64,000 nucleotides of DNA from Faecalicatena orotica (GTDB lineage Bacteria > Bacillota > Clostridia > Lachnospirales > Lachnospiraceae), in assembly GCF_003149245.1 (NCBI RefSeq), contig NZ_QGDL01000005.1, positions 1-64,000 of the forward strand, written 5' to 3'. This document shows positions 43,680-52,262 of this stretch, one piece after another. Position 1 is the first letter of the stretch. The number at the start of each line of letters is the position of its first letter. Both the position numbers and the translations under genes were made by a program. The notes under the pieces are model-generated. The model did not search any database. It was not told the DNA's origin and saw nothing but the letters and a program-made list of their open reading frames with translations.

Positions 43680-43904
43680 CTTTATACGGCAATGGGACAG
43701 CCTGAAAATGATTAGTCAACATTTGATTATGAGGTGACAAATGTCAGGCTGGGCTATACGTATATTACAGCTTTTGAGAAACCGGAAAATGTCTGGCTGG
43801 TTCCGGCATGGTTCTTTATGATAAAACAAAGTATGAATGGCAATGTGTATCAGGAGATGCCATATATAATTGATGCGCTGGATGGAAGGATAATTACATG
43901 GTAG
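43680..43904 (+). pseudogene. 3' fragment of lipoprotein (family copy 2)
   Basis: 75 codons ending TAG read 'LYTAMGQPEND(stop)STFDYEVTNVRLGYTYITAFEKPENVWLVPAWFF', clearly homologous to the C-terminal part of the lipoproteins at 39616 and 47147 ('YKVTSAKLGYTYVTAFHKPENAWMVPAWFF'). It has an in-frame stop and no 5' part, so it is a remnant of a third copy. Confidence 0.85.
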
Positions 43905-43947
43905 TGATCATCTGACTCAGCAGGCGAAAGCGGCACAGATAAATGCA

Positions 43948-45117
43948 GTGAAAAGGAATAGCAAGGGCATGAAAGAAAAGAAGATTAAGATTGCTGTGAT
44001 TGACAGCGGAATTTACGAGGAAGGGGTTCTAAATGGCAGGATTTCTACGAGAGTAGACTTCTTTGCTGAGGCCCAGAAGAAAACGGAGGTTCGACACAGG
44101 CGGTCGTCCTGTGTACATGGTACAGTTTGTGCAAAGATCATCTGCGGGATATGCCCGGACGCGTATTTTCTTGATTTGACGGCAATGCAGCCGGACGGGA
44201 CGACAGACCTCTTAAAATTGCTGGAAGCGTTGGACTGGTGTGCACAACAGGGGGTGAAGCTGATACATTTAAGTCTCGGCACAGTGCATTACTTTGATAA
44301 AAAACCATTAGAGGAACGGGTAAGAAGCTTGCTGGACCAGAACGTGATAATTGTTGCGGCGTATCATAACCGTAATATCAGGACATATCCAGCTGCATTT
44401 CCGGGAGTGTTTGGGGTGCGTCAGGACCGGGAGGGGATATTGGAAGATAACCAGTTCCTGTTTCAGGAACAGGCAGGCTATGGTCGTGAGAATTCGATCG
44501 TAGCACACTGGTGGGGCGGGGGTGGTGATCAGCGTTCCAACAGCTATGCGGCGCCTGTTATTACAGGGTATGCAGCAAAAGTTTTATGTGAAAACCAGAA
44601 GGCGGGGATTGACACTGTCTTAGAATATCTGGAAAAAAATGCTGTAACGGGCCGTGAGTATCAGGATAAGATAGATTGTGTCATTCCTAAAACCGACATG
44701 CGAAATGGCAGGAGAATGTCCCAGGCTGAAAACGATGAGAGTCTAGAGATACCAGTGATTGCCGGGAGAGGATGCCGCACGGAGATGAGGATGCTGACGG
44801 ATGAATTTGAAGGAAAAGGCTTTCAGTCATTGCTACTGCAGGAAAAGGTGGTGGATTCTGGTGCAATCCCAATAGAATACTATGGCGGAAAGGACCGTCC
44901 TCTTGGGCAGATTCTCCATACAGTGGATGTTATATACAAACCGGATATTATTTTTTTGGATTATTTATCTGTAAAGACCTGCAGCGAGGCTGAAAAATCC
45001 GAAATAGATATGTTTATCTCACATGACAGCGGCTCTTATACGATCACGGCCAAGGGACTGCAAAGGACAGCCGGAAAGGCAGAAGAAATAGGGGGTATTA
45101 TCTGCCAGTATTTTTAA
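43948..45117 (+). CDS. Subtilisin-like (S8) serine protease, candidate RiPP leader peptidase
   Basis: 389 residues from GTG at 43948 (ATG at 43969 is an alternative). Subtilase triad: Asp19 in IAVIDSG, His57 in CVHGTV and Ser199 in RSNSYAAP, with 'LIHLSLGTVHY' and 'VIIVAAYHNRN' (oxyanion Asn region). There is no signal peptide, so it acts in the cytoplasm. About 150 residues after the catalytic domain ('VIAGRGCRTEMRMLTDEFEGKGFQSLLLQEKV') form an extra domain I do not recognise. Cytoplasmic S8 proteases occur in lanthipeptide and Clo7bot-type RiPP loci, where they could remove the leader. It sits before an ABC exporter without a peptidase domain, which fits that role. Confidence 0.85.
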   Translation: MKRNSKGMKEKKIKIAVIDSGIYEEGVLNGRISTRVDFFAEAQKKTEVRHRRSSCVHGTVCAKIICGICPDAYFLDLTAMQPDGTTDLLKLLEALDWCAQQGVKLIHLSLGTVHYFDKKPLEERVRSLLDQNVIIVAAYHNRNIRTYPAAFPGVFGVRQDREGILEDNQFLFQEQAGYGRENSIVAHWWGGGGDQRSNSYAAPVITGYAAKVLCENQKAGIDTVLEYLEKNAVTGREYQDKIDCVIPKTDMRNGRRMSQAENDESLEIPVIAGRGCRTEMRMLTDEFEGKGFQSLLLQEKVVDSGAIPIEYYGGKDRPLGQILHTVDVIYKPDIIFLDYLSVKTCSEAEKSEIDMFISHDSGSYTITAKGLQRTAGKAEEIGGIICQYF

Positions 45118-45195
45118 GTATCAAACACACTCTGGTGTTCCAAACGGCAAGTAATTAAAATACCGGGCATGGAGATAAAAGGAGAAAGAAAAAAT

Positions 45196-46887
45196 ATGGA
45201 AAAAAGGAAGAATGACAGTAAAATCTGGAGGCGGGTCTGCGGGCTGCTTCTCGCATACAAAAAGTATTTCCCGGGTATTTTCATATGTTTAGTTTGCACT
45301 TCATTTATGACTTTTTTACAGCCGCTGGTTATCCGAAGGATAACAGACCAGGGGATGGTAGCGAAAGATATGGAGTGCATTCTTATTTTCTCAGGAGTGC
45401 TGGTCGGCATCTCCGTGATTGTCCAAGTGACAGAAGTGATACAGACACGACTTTTTTCCAATATACATAACGGGTTGACATTTTCCCTTTACAGAGAAGC
45501 GTATTGGAAAATGGACACTCTGAATATTGGTTATTATGATGAAAAAGGAAGTGCGGAGATTGCAAACACGATCGGCAGTGATATCAGCAATGTGGCTTCT
45601 GTGGCAGACCAGATTACGACATTTTCCATCTCTTCTATTCTGCAGATTGTGGGAGGAATCGTGGGATTATCGATACTGGACTGGAAACTGGCACTGATGA
45701 TTACACTGCTGATCCCCGTAAAATTTCTGGTGGTACTCTATTTTTCCAGAAAAAAGAATTTAGCTTTTGAACGCCTGATAGAAAATAACCGGGTGTTCTT
45801 CGGCTGGCTGGGTGACTGCATTAATGGTATACGGGAAATGAAGCTCTGGGACTTGTTTCGTATAAAGAATGCGGATTTTGAAAAATTGCAGGGAAAGATG
45901 ATGGATTCTTACAGGGAAAACATGATGCTGGATGAATACAGGACGTTTAGTGTGTCTATGCTGGATGCCCTGATGAATGCTGCTCTCTATATATCAGGCG
46001 GTCTTTTGATTGTGAGAGGAGAGTTTACAATTGGCGGAGCATTTGCGTTTATGACATACAGTGCATATGTTGTTAACCCGATCACTTTTTTGATCAATAT
46101 CAAATATTACTTTGCGCAGATTAAGCCATCTGCGAAACGATTTTTTGAATTTCTAGAGCAGCCGGAAGAAGGTGGGGAACATGCGGGGAGTTTAAGCAGG
46201 TTTGATAAGGACGCAGAAGTACCTGTTCTGGAACTGAAGGATGTGATATTTGGGTACAAAGAAGGCACCCCTATCTTAAGCGGTGTGAATTTGACGGTGC
46301 AGCGGGGGGACAGGATCGCGGTTATCGGAGAAAACGGGAGTGGGAAGTCAACACTGTTGGATTTGATTCTGGGTTTTTATCACCCGGAGAAAGGCGAGAT
46401 AAAATTCTGGGGGATTCCGACCGAGAATCTGGAACCTAAGATAATCAGGAACAGGATTGCAGTAGTAAGCCAGAAGCCATACCTCTTTCAGGGAACAATA
46501 GAGGAAAACGTGAATATCGGTGGGACGGCATCACACGAAGACGTGGTTGATGCATGTATCAAAAGCGGTGCAATCACATTCATTGAAAAGCTGGATGACG
46601 GGTTCATGCAGCGGGCAGGTCAGGATGGAGCAAAACTTTCAGGTGGTGAGAAACAGAAGGTGGCGGTTGCACGTGCGATATTGAAAAAAGCCGATATATT
46701 ACTTCTGGATGAAGCAACATCAGGTTTTGACAGGGAATCCGATAAAGTCCTGATGAATCTGGTGTGCGGGGAATTGAAGGATAAGACAGTCATATTTATT
46801 ACACACAGATATGAAGAACTGGAAGGAGTGGAAATGGTGTACAGGCTTGCGGAAGGGCGGCTGGAGCTGATGGAAGGAGAGATCTGA
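45196..46887 (+). CDS. ABC exporter (membrane + ATPase), no C39 domain
   Basis: 563 residues from the ATG at 45196 (AAAAGGAGAAAGAAAAAAT upstream; the ATG at 45169 lies over that site). Six helices (about 25-290), then Walker A GENGSGKST, signature LSGGEKQKV, Walker B ILLLDEATSG, H-loop ITHRYEE. The N-terminus begins directly with the membrane domain: no C39 peptidase domain as in LanT. It therefore exports but does not cut a peptide; the S8 protease next door could do the cutting. A decayed copy lies at 52768-53418. Candidate substrates are the lanthipeptide or the Cys-rich peptide; open. Confidence 0.9.
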   Translation: MEKRKNDSKIWRRVCGLLLAYKKYFPGIFICLVCTSFMTFLQPLVIRRITDQGMVAKDMECILIFSGVLVGISVIVQVTEVIQTRLFSNIHNGLTFSLYREAYWKMDTLNIGYYDEKGSAEIANTIGSDISNVASVADQITTFSISSILQIVGGIVGLSILDWKLALMITLLIPVKFLVVLYFSRKKNLAFERLIENNRVFFGWLGDCINGIREMKLWDLFRIKNADFEKLQGKMMDSYRENMMLDEYRTFSVSMLDALMNAALYISGGLLIVRGEFTIGGAFAFMTYSAYVVNPITFLINIKYYFAQIKPSAKRFFEFLEQPEEGGEHAGSLSRFDKDAEVPVLELKDVIFGYKEGTPILSGVNLTVQRGDRIAVIGENGSGKSTLLDLILGFYHPEKGEIKFWGIPTENLEPKIIRNRIAVVSQKPYLFQGTIEENVNIGGTASHEDVVDACIKSGAITFIEKLDDGFMQRAGQDGAKLSGGEKQKVAVARAILKKADILLLDEATSGFDRESDKVLMNLVCGELKDKTVIFITHRYEELEGVEMVYRLAEGRLELMEGEI

Positions 46888-46907
46888 TCAAAATTGTCTG
46901 ATAGAAC

Positions 46908-47104
46908 AGCGGCTTGTCATATTTCTATTTCTTCTGACCGCTTTTTTCTCTGTATCCTGCGGGGGTCGCAAGCCGTCAGAAGAACAGCTTTCATAGATTA
47001 TCGATGACTTTAGGGCCGGTGATTATGAGTATGTTACAACCTGGTACAACGTAGGCCCCGATCATCAGAAAGAGATGTCCTATGTACTTGAAGGGAAAAA
47101 ATAG
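46908..47104 (+). pseudogene. Remnant of a small lipoprotein gene
   Basis: In one frame it reads 'LIEQRLVIFLFLLTAFFSVSCGG', a lipoprotein signal peptide with a Cys, then an in-frame TAG, then 'IIDDFRAGDYEYVTTWYNVGPDHQKEMSYVLEGKK'. No ATG precedes it. It looks like a broken lipoprotein gene unrelated in sequence to the larger lipoprotein family. Identity unknown. Confidence 0.5.
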
Positions 47105-47146
47105 ATTTGATTAAGCCAGACCCATTGACCCCATTTTAATCTTTTA

Positions 47147-48673
47147 TTAGTCTGTCCTGCCTACCACACCGCCATCCAAGGCACTCAACACAAAGCTTAA
47201 GTTCTGTACTGTTTCCACTTCCCCAGCACTTTCTTTTACCGTGAAGACCCATACTGGAACAAGCCATGCATTTTTGGGCTCTTTGTAAGCCGGAATATAT
47301 GTGTATTCTAATTCTGTACTTATTATCTGGTAATTAAATAATGTGGTATCATTTACCGGCTGTCCCTGTTGGGAATACCAATAGAAAATTTGATCCAACA
47401 GTTGATTCTGTATTGTTTCAAAAGACAGCAATTCTGTATTCTCAGCTATTTGCTCGACTTCTTCAGTCATTCCTTGCCAATCAAAACTCCTAATTCCCCC
47501 CTTCGTCACAGTGATTGTGATTTCTTCAACTGGAAATGGAGGGGTATAACTTTCTATTGTTTTTTCTGAAATAGTCCCGTACACCTGCTTTACAGGGATT
47601 CCTTCTATATTAGCTGAAAAAATATATTGATATCCTGTTTCTGCCTCTTCCAGATTTCCCAGCCATAAATGGTCTGACCAAAATCCCAGAGAGTCTCTCT
47701 CCGGAAATGCTCCTTTAGGGAACCACAGAATCTTTTCAGATGAGGAACATACCATATCCGTAATATTTAAATCTTGTAAAACCTGCTCTGCCTGCTTTTT
47801 TCCCTCCTCCTCTTCAATCCCCGGTTGATCTAAACACGCATCGTACTGACTTAATAAAGCGCTGTATCCTTCTGTATAACCTGATGTATCCAACCCTGCA
47901 TCATTTTGATACTTACATTGCATCTTATATTTCTGTATCGTAGCCGCTTCTACAATATCTGCTCCCTGCATCCAACTGAACTTACTACTGTTTCCGAGCT
48001 TTGAGTCATAGCGCTCTGCATCGATATGCGCCGTCATCTCTCTCCCTACGTCAACAGAAAAATAATTCTTCGCATCAGAATCTTGTTCATCTTTTTTACC
48101 GCCTGCCCAACCTTGTGCGGCTGTAAATGCCGGGTTATCTATTATCTTTTGAAACTTTATTTCCGCCTTTTTTGGTTCCGCCAGAATATCCGGAGCTAGT
48201 TTGATGGCCGTCTTTAATGCCTCTTTCAATTCCTGATGAGAAGTCCACATGGTTGTGTCTCCATAGGTACCTTCTTTATTCTCTATCCGGTCTATCACTT
48301 TCTGGTAAATGTCTTTGGTATAAATTTGCTGCACATATAAATCGTTATTCCCAGAAAAATATAAAACTAATTTTTCCAGCTCTTTCTGCTCTAATTCATG
48401 ATTTTTCATCTCTATAACCGGAAGGTTTCCTGTTTCTATCTTCCCCAATTCTAAATCAGCAGAAATCGTTACCCTGTTATTGCTTCTCTTATCATTAATC
48501 TTCCAGTGCTCGGGATTATCTAGGGTTCTCTTTTCGCCGTTTGCCAGAGGTTCTGCAATCACATCTTCACTCAACCCATCTGCTTTACTGACTACAGAGC
48601 TTTTATCAGGTGTTTTTTGGCACCCCGTAAGTGCCATACATAACATCATGATTAATAAAACTACTTTTTTCAT
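47147..48673 (-). CDS. Lipoprotein (family copy 3), intact
   Basis: 508 residues. Signal KKVVLLIMMLCMALTGC with a lipobox, then 'QKTPDKSSVVSKADGLSEDVIAEPLANGE'. It is the intact version of the broken gene at 39616, with blocks such as 'RVTISADLELGKIETGNLPVIEM', 'FFSVDVGREMTAHI' and 'EYTYIPAYKEPKNAWLVPVWVF'. GAGGAGGACTGTT precedes the ATG. I recall a similar family as DUF6034; no function is known. Surface anchoring and the repeated presence next to RiPP genes make immunity or peptide binding a reasonable guess. It lies downstream of the Cys-rich precursor, in the same direction. Confidence 0.85.
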   Translation of the reverse strand: MKKVVLLIMMLCMALTGCQKTPDKSSVVSKADGLSEDVIAEPLANGEKRTLDNPEHWKINDKRSNNRVTISADLELGKIETGNLPVIEMKNHELEQKELEKLVLYFSGNNDLYVQQIYTKDIYQKVIDRIENKEGTYGDTTMWTSHQELKEALKTAIKLAPDILAEPKKAEIKFQKIIDNPAFTAAQGWAGGKKDEQDSDAKNYFSVDVGREMTAHIDAERYDSKLGNSSKFSWMQGADIVEAATIQKYKMQCKYQNDAGLDTSGYTEGYSALLSQYDACLDQPGIEEEEGKKQAEQVLQDLNITDMVCSSSEKILWFPKGAFPERDSLGFWSDHLWLGNLEEAETGYQYIFSANIEGIPVKQVYGTISEKTIESYTPPFPVEEITITVTKGGIRSFDWQGMTEEVEQIAENTELLSFETIQNQLLDQIFYWYSQQGQPVNDTTLFNYQIISTELEYTYIPAYKEPKNAWLVPVWVFTVKESAGEVETVQNLSFVLSALDGGVVGRTD

Positions 48674-48822
48674 AACAGTCCTCCTCTCAAGCGAAGTTAT
48701 TCCCTTTCCATTTCATCTAGCTATTTTTACTTTGTTTTGAGTAATACTATTAAAGTTGTCTAATACATATACGTATTAGACAACCTTCTTTACAAATACA
48801 TAAGTTAAAATCTGGTGAGACA

Positions 48823-48996
48823 TTAGGAAGCCATTATAGCATTATCTGCCGCATTATAAATCCTATTTTTATCAGCATTACGCTGTGCTACATATGTTGC
48901 AGCACAATAATTGCAAGGACATGGACATCCGCACGAACAATCAAATGACTCAATTGTATAACGATGTTTTCTGAACTTTTTTTCGAGTTTCTTCAT
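48823..48996 (-). CDS. Cys-rich RiPP precursor (Clo7bot-like)
   Basis: 57 residues, reading MKKLEKKFRKHRYTIESFD then CSCGCPCPCNYC then AATYVAQRNADKNRIYNAAD. Six Cys within 12 residues (positions 20, 22, 24, 26, 28, 31), with Gly/Pro/Ser between, a basic leader, and a polar tail ending AIMAS. GGAAGGAGGTAAAATATA is an excellent ribosome site. It stands directly downstream of the ACP-related, TIGR04066-like and radical SAM genes, the recognised partners of 'Clo7bot family Cys-rich peptide' precursors. It lies in an otherwise gene-free interval. The modified product and its activity are unknown. Confidence 0.88.
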   Translation of the reverse strand: MKKLEKKFRKHRYTIESFDCSCGCPCPCNYCAATYVAQRNADKNRIYNAADNAIMAS

Positions 48997-49104
48997 TATA
49001 TTTTACCTCCTTCCCTAATATTATTAACCTCCTTTCGTACTAGGAGAATTAATTTCTGCAACACTGGCTCTATATACGAGTTTCACTGTTTTTTAATTTT
49101 TTTA
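48997..49104. other. Gap before the precursor gene
   Basis: About 110 AT-rich bases including the ribosome site of the precursor and, toward the ACP-like gene, a T-rich stretch; no further gene. Confidence 0.4.
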
Positions 49105-49329
49105 TTAGGAAGCCAACTCTAATTTTTTACATATAGTTTCTAAATTAAACTCACTACTATTAATCTCCTCCATCACCTGCAGCATAGGTAATTTATGTTT
49201 CTCTTCCAATTCAATAATTATATATACCCAAACTTCCTCATAAACGGGCAAATCCAGCAAATTTTGCTTATCACTTTCCAATGCAATACCTGAATACTTC
49301 AATATTACATTTCTCAATAATTTATCCAT
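49105..49329 (-). CDS. Peptide maturation system acyl-carrier-related protein
   Basis: 74 residues from the ATG at 49329 (GTGAGGAG upstream; a GTG four codons earlier is the ribosome site itself). All-helical, acidic, ACP-sized: 'LLRNVILKYSGIALESDKQNLLDLPVYEEVWVYIIIELEEKHKLPML'. The Ser of the ACP 'DSL' motif is not present, so it probably carries no phosphopantetheine. It matches, from memory, the 'peptide maturation system acyl carrier-related protein' that accompanies TIGR04066 and the rSAM in Clo7bot loci. It follows the TIGR04066-like gene by 12 bases. Confidence 0.75.
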   Translation of the reverse strand: MDKLLRNVILKYSGIALESDKQNLLDLPVYEEVWVYIIIELEEKHKLPMLQVMEEINSSEFNLETICKKLELAS

Positions 49330-49341
49330 GCCTCTCCTCAC

Positions 49342-50400
49342 TTAAATTACATGAAAATTGTTTTCTAATTTATTTATTATTGCTTTAACTTGATCTTCAA
49401 CTTCTAAATCATTCTCAATATAAGAAATATGATATCCTGTCGTATCATTTATGTTAAATTGGGAATCATCCCTTTCACATATTTTATAATATCTTATCCT
49501 TTGACATTCATAATCAGCCTTAAAATACTGTTTTGAAACTACAAATTCTTTCACCTCGGTATCAAACCTAACCATTAAAAAATCACTTAATTTCTTAATA
49601 GTTTCAGCATTTTGTCCCATATTGGCATATAAGGTAAGTAAGCCAGCATCTATACTAATAGCTTTAGAAATGATTAAAGGAATTTCGGCATAAAAGTTGG
49701 TTTCATAATCCTCAAACTCTGAAATTCCACTTGGACATCCCAAGAGAATCACATCTGCTTTCTTTTGTTTCTGTAACTGATAAACCCATACATTAAAATA
49801 CTTGATTTTTTCTGGATAGGACATATTTTTAGAATATAAGAATCCCGGTAATACTTCCATTCCCAGAAACTTCCCAAGAACATTTGAAGAAATTGCTAAT
49901 ACATTATACCCCTTTTTTTCTATCACTTCCTTTGCCTTCACCTGCAGATTAAACTTATCACAGTTTTCTCCCATTCCCATAATAGATATTATAGGAATAT
50001 CTATTTCCTTAATCTTTGTTTCTCCCAAATCTTGTGGTAAAGACTTTTCTTGTAATATATTAAAATTATCTATTTCTATATCAAGCCCCAATTTTTCTAA
50101 TAATGCAACACTAATATAAATTTTTTTCATGGACTTTTGAGCCTGATTTATTCTTTCCTTATACCCCTCATAGTCATACTCCATCGTGTTTTCTGCAAAT
50201 ACTACAGCATCCGCTTCTCCAAGGCACTTTTCAAAATCAGTACTACAATAGAAAGAGTTTTTTTTCTGCAGTAGTTCAAGTCTTTTTTTATCTTCATAAT
50301 AACTGGCTACTGCTACTGTCTGATATTGCTCACTGTTTCTTAGATTATTTATTAAAACTTCCGTATCTTCATTTAAGGGAAAAAGAACTAATTTTTCCAT
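49342..50400 (-). CDS. TIGR04066-like peptide maturation system protein
   Basis: 352 residues from the ATG at 50400 (GAGGAGGATAT upstream). N-terminal part 'MEKLVLFPLNEDTEVLINNLRNSEQYQTVAVASYYEDKKR' and 'ADAVVFAENTMEYDYEGYKERINQA' resemble a Rossmann-like fold; the C-terminal part holds 'IPIISIMGMGENCDKFNLQV' and 'KKADVILLGCPSGISEFEDYETNFYAEIPLIISKAI'. It is cotranscribed with the rSAM (start 10 bases after its stop). The family is defined by its gene context with Cys-rich precursors; its biochemical role is not known. Confidence 0.78.
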   Translation of the reverse strand: MEKLVLFPLNEDTEVLINNLRNSEQYQTVAVASYYEDKKRLELLQKKNSFYCSTDFEKCLGEADAVVFAENTMEYDYEGYKERINQAQKSMKKIYISVALLEKLGLDIEIDNFNILQEKSLPQDLGETKIKEIDIPIISIMGMGENCDKFNLQVKAKEVIEKKGYNVLAISSNVLGKFLGMEVLPGFLYSKNMSYPEKIKYFNVWVYQLQKQKKADVILLGCPSGISEFEDYETNFYAEIPLIISKAISIDAGLLTLYANMGQNAETIKKLSDFLMVRFDTEVKEFVVSKQYFKADYECQRIRYYKICERDDSQFNINDTTGYHISYIENDLEVEDQVKAIINKLENNFHVI

Positions 50401-50410
50401 ATATCCTCCT

Positions 50411-51835
50411 CTACCTTGACCCAAGTAAATTTTCATTCCCTCTATATCCTAACTCGGCCAACATACACAGCCTGCGAAACTGTGACAAAGTCTTCTTTTT
50501 AGATATCTCACATTGTCTAAACAGCATATTTTCAGTAAGCTTTTTATTTTCCTTTGATATCTCACTAAGACAAAACGTACATGTTCTTAAATTCCAACAA
50601 GACATACAATTTCCTTGAATCATCTTTCCATGGTTAAGAAAGAAATCCAATTTGTCATAATCAAGCCCTGTATTTATTGAACCAATACTCATTTCTTCAT
50701 CTTCTTCCGATACTCTTTCACATGGGAAAAAAGTGCCATTGGTTTCTACAAATAATCGTCTGACTGACGGAATACATGGTCCACCATGATGTGTCTTTTT
50801 AGCTTCTCGTGAATGCTTATGTAATTGATCATATAAGAGTTCTACATCCTGTAGTTGTCGCCTAACCATCCGGCTTTGTGCATCCCACTCTCTTTTCCCC
50901 AATACTGCCAAGACCATTTTTATATATGCCAAATGTTCTACCCGTCTATTTTTTTGTGTGATTTCAGAGATATTGTCATCTTTTAACCCTATTTTATTTA
51001 CATAATTAAAGCTTACAGAATCAGGTGTAAACAAATCCGACTCTGCATAGAACTTATAGACCCTTTCGAAATCTGTTGTGTTACTAATAACACAATTAAA
51101 CATAACATTTTCTTTATAATACTTTTCATCATATTTCTTCAGTGCCTTTAAATTCTTTAAAATTGTATCAAATGATCCGCCCCCTGTTTTGAATATGCGG
51201 TTTACATCATGACTTTCCTTATCACCATCCAGACTAATCATAAGAGTAAATTTATGTTTTACTAAGAATTTAATAACTTCTTCTGTTAACAGCGTTCCAT
51301 TTGTTGTCATTGGAAATCCTGCAGTTTTATCCCCTTTGTGCTCTAAAGTATAGTCTACGCATTGTTTTATGAGTTCAAATTCTAATAAAGGTTCTCCCCC
51401 ATAAAATGATACATATATTGCATCTGCCTTGTCACTCCTTGCAAGATAGAAATCAATTGCCTTTTTGGCTGTTTCAAAGCTCATTCTATTTGATGCATGT
51501 GATCGATTAAAATAATTTCCTGAATATGCGCAATAATTGCATCTCATATTACATTGTTGAGTCACTTGTAAAATCAAATTCTCCATATAATGTTCTGTCA
51601 ATAATTTTAATCTATCTGTTTCTGGGTGTTCAATACCTTCTATAACTGTTTCCTGCAGTAATCCATTATCTAAAAACATCCTTAATGATTCTTCGTCTTG
51701 AATTTTCCCAGTTTTTTCAACCTCTTTTAAAACCTCATATTCTTCATCATTTACCATTACAATAGTATTAAAAAAACGATCATAAAAATACTTTTGCATA
51801 GGTGTCTCAAAACATTTAATAAGTATCTTGCCCAT
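50411..51835 (-). CDS. ccpM: Radical SAM/SPASM peptide maturase (CcpM-like)
   Basis: 474 residues. The radical SAM cluster motif CNMRCNYC lies near residue 95, with SAM motifs 'YVSFYGGEPLLEF' and 'LMISLDGDKESHD'. C-terminal SPASM Cys follow: 'GGPCIPS', 'FFPCERV', 'GNCMSCWNLRTCTFCLSE' and 'RQCEIS'. An N-terminal region (1-80) with a winged-helix-like leader-binding (RRE-type) segment precedes the barrel. This matches the Cys-rich peptide radical SAM maturase CcpM (TIGR04068). It should modify the precursor at 48823-48996, for example by thioether formation. First gene of the minus-strand operon, GAGAGAGGAAAATT before its ATG. Confidence 0.9.
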   Translation of the reverse strand: MGKILIKCFETPMQKYFYDRFFNTIVMVNDEEYEVLKEVEKTGKIQDEESLRMFLDNGLLQETVIEGIEHPETDRLKLLTEHYMENLILQVTQQCNMRCNYCAYSGNYFNRSHASNRMSFETAKKAIDFYLARSDKADAIYVSFYGGEPLLEFELIKQCVDYTLEHKGDKTAGFPMTTNGTLLTEEVIKFLVKHKFTLMISLDGDKESHDVNRIFKTGGGSFDTILKNLKALKKYDEKYYKENVMFNCVISNTTDFERVYKFYAESDLFTPDSVSFNYVNKIGLKDDNISEITQKNRRVEHLAYIKMVLAVLGKREWDAQSRMVRRQLQDVELLYDQLHKHSREAKKTHHGGPCIPSVRRLFVETNGTFFPCERVSEEDEEMSIGSINTGLDYDKLDFFLNHGKMIQGNCMSCWNLRTCTFCLSEISKENKKLTENMLFRQCEISKKKTLSQFRRLCMLAELGYRGNENLLGSR

Positions 51836-52037
51836 AATTTTCCTCTCTCTGTTTTTAGAAAATACACTTTATTTGATACTAAACTGCCCCTATGACATAG
51901 ATGTATTATTAACTGTTAGTATATGCTATCTCAGTAACCTGTAGAAAATCATAATTAGAAAAATATATTACGTTTTCACCTCCTACTCTTTGCTCTTGAA
52001 GAATGTTCATGGGTATTAGACGTGAACTACTACACAA
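51836..52037. promoter_or_regulatory. Upstream region of ccpM operon
   Basis: About 200 bases ahead of the ccpM start on the minus strand, AT-rich. A single ACAGTTAAT lies on the minus strand (51911-51919) but no second copy with a 21-22 bp period was found. No gene is supported here. Confidence 0.35.
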
Positions 52038-52184
52038 ATGCCCCCTCAGGATATCCTTTGTGATATTTTTGTTTATCCTGATGCAATATCTATTCCCGAT
52101 AAAGTTAAATACCTCACCCTGAAATTACCCTCTGGAGACCAAGTATTAGTTTTGCAGACACTCGAATTTCTTATAGCTTGTTAA
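52038..52184 (+). pseudogene. 3' fragment of XRE regulator (paralogue of 31695 gene)
   Basis: 48 codons read 'MPPQDILCDIFVYPDAISIPDKVKYLTLKLPSGDQVLVLQTLEFL', aligned with the C-terminus of the XRE regulator at 31695-32012 ('SPQELLCDIFVYPDDTSVSERIKNI...QLVLETLEFLLPRLI'). The HTH domain is missing. It is a degraded copy at the other end of the RiPP island. Confidence 0.8.
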
Positions 52185-52262
52185 TATTAATTATAGCTTC
52201 TTTTATTATTTTTGAAATAAGTAGGCCATCAATTGTATTTTTTTGACCTCGAATTGTTGTGA

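Noticed and set aside
51905-51930. LytTR-like site ACAGTTAAT on the minus strand before ccpM
   Set aside because: Only one copy; the nearest GTT-containing repeat is 25 bp away, not 21-22, and no -10 sits at the spacing seen in the other three promoters.
51913-52010. 33-codon minus-strand frame MNILQEQRVGGENV... before ccpM, considered as a second precursor
   Set aside because: It has no ribosome site and no Cys; the AGGAGGTG inside it has no start codon at the proper distance.
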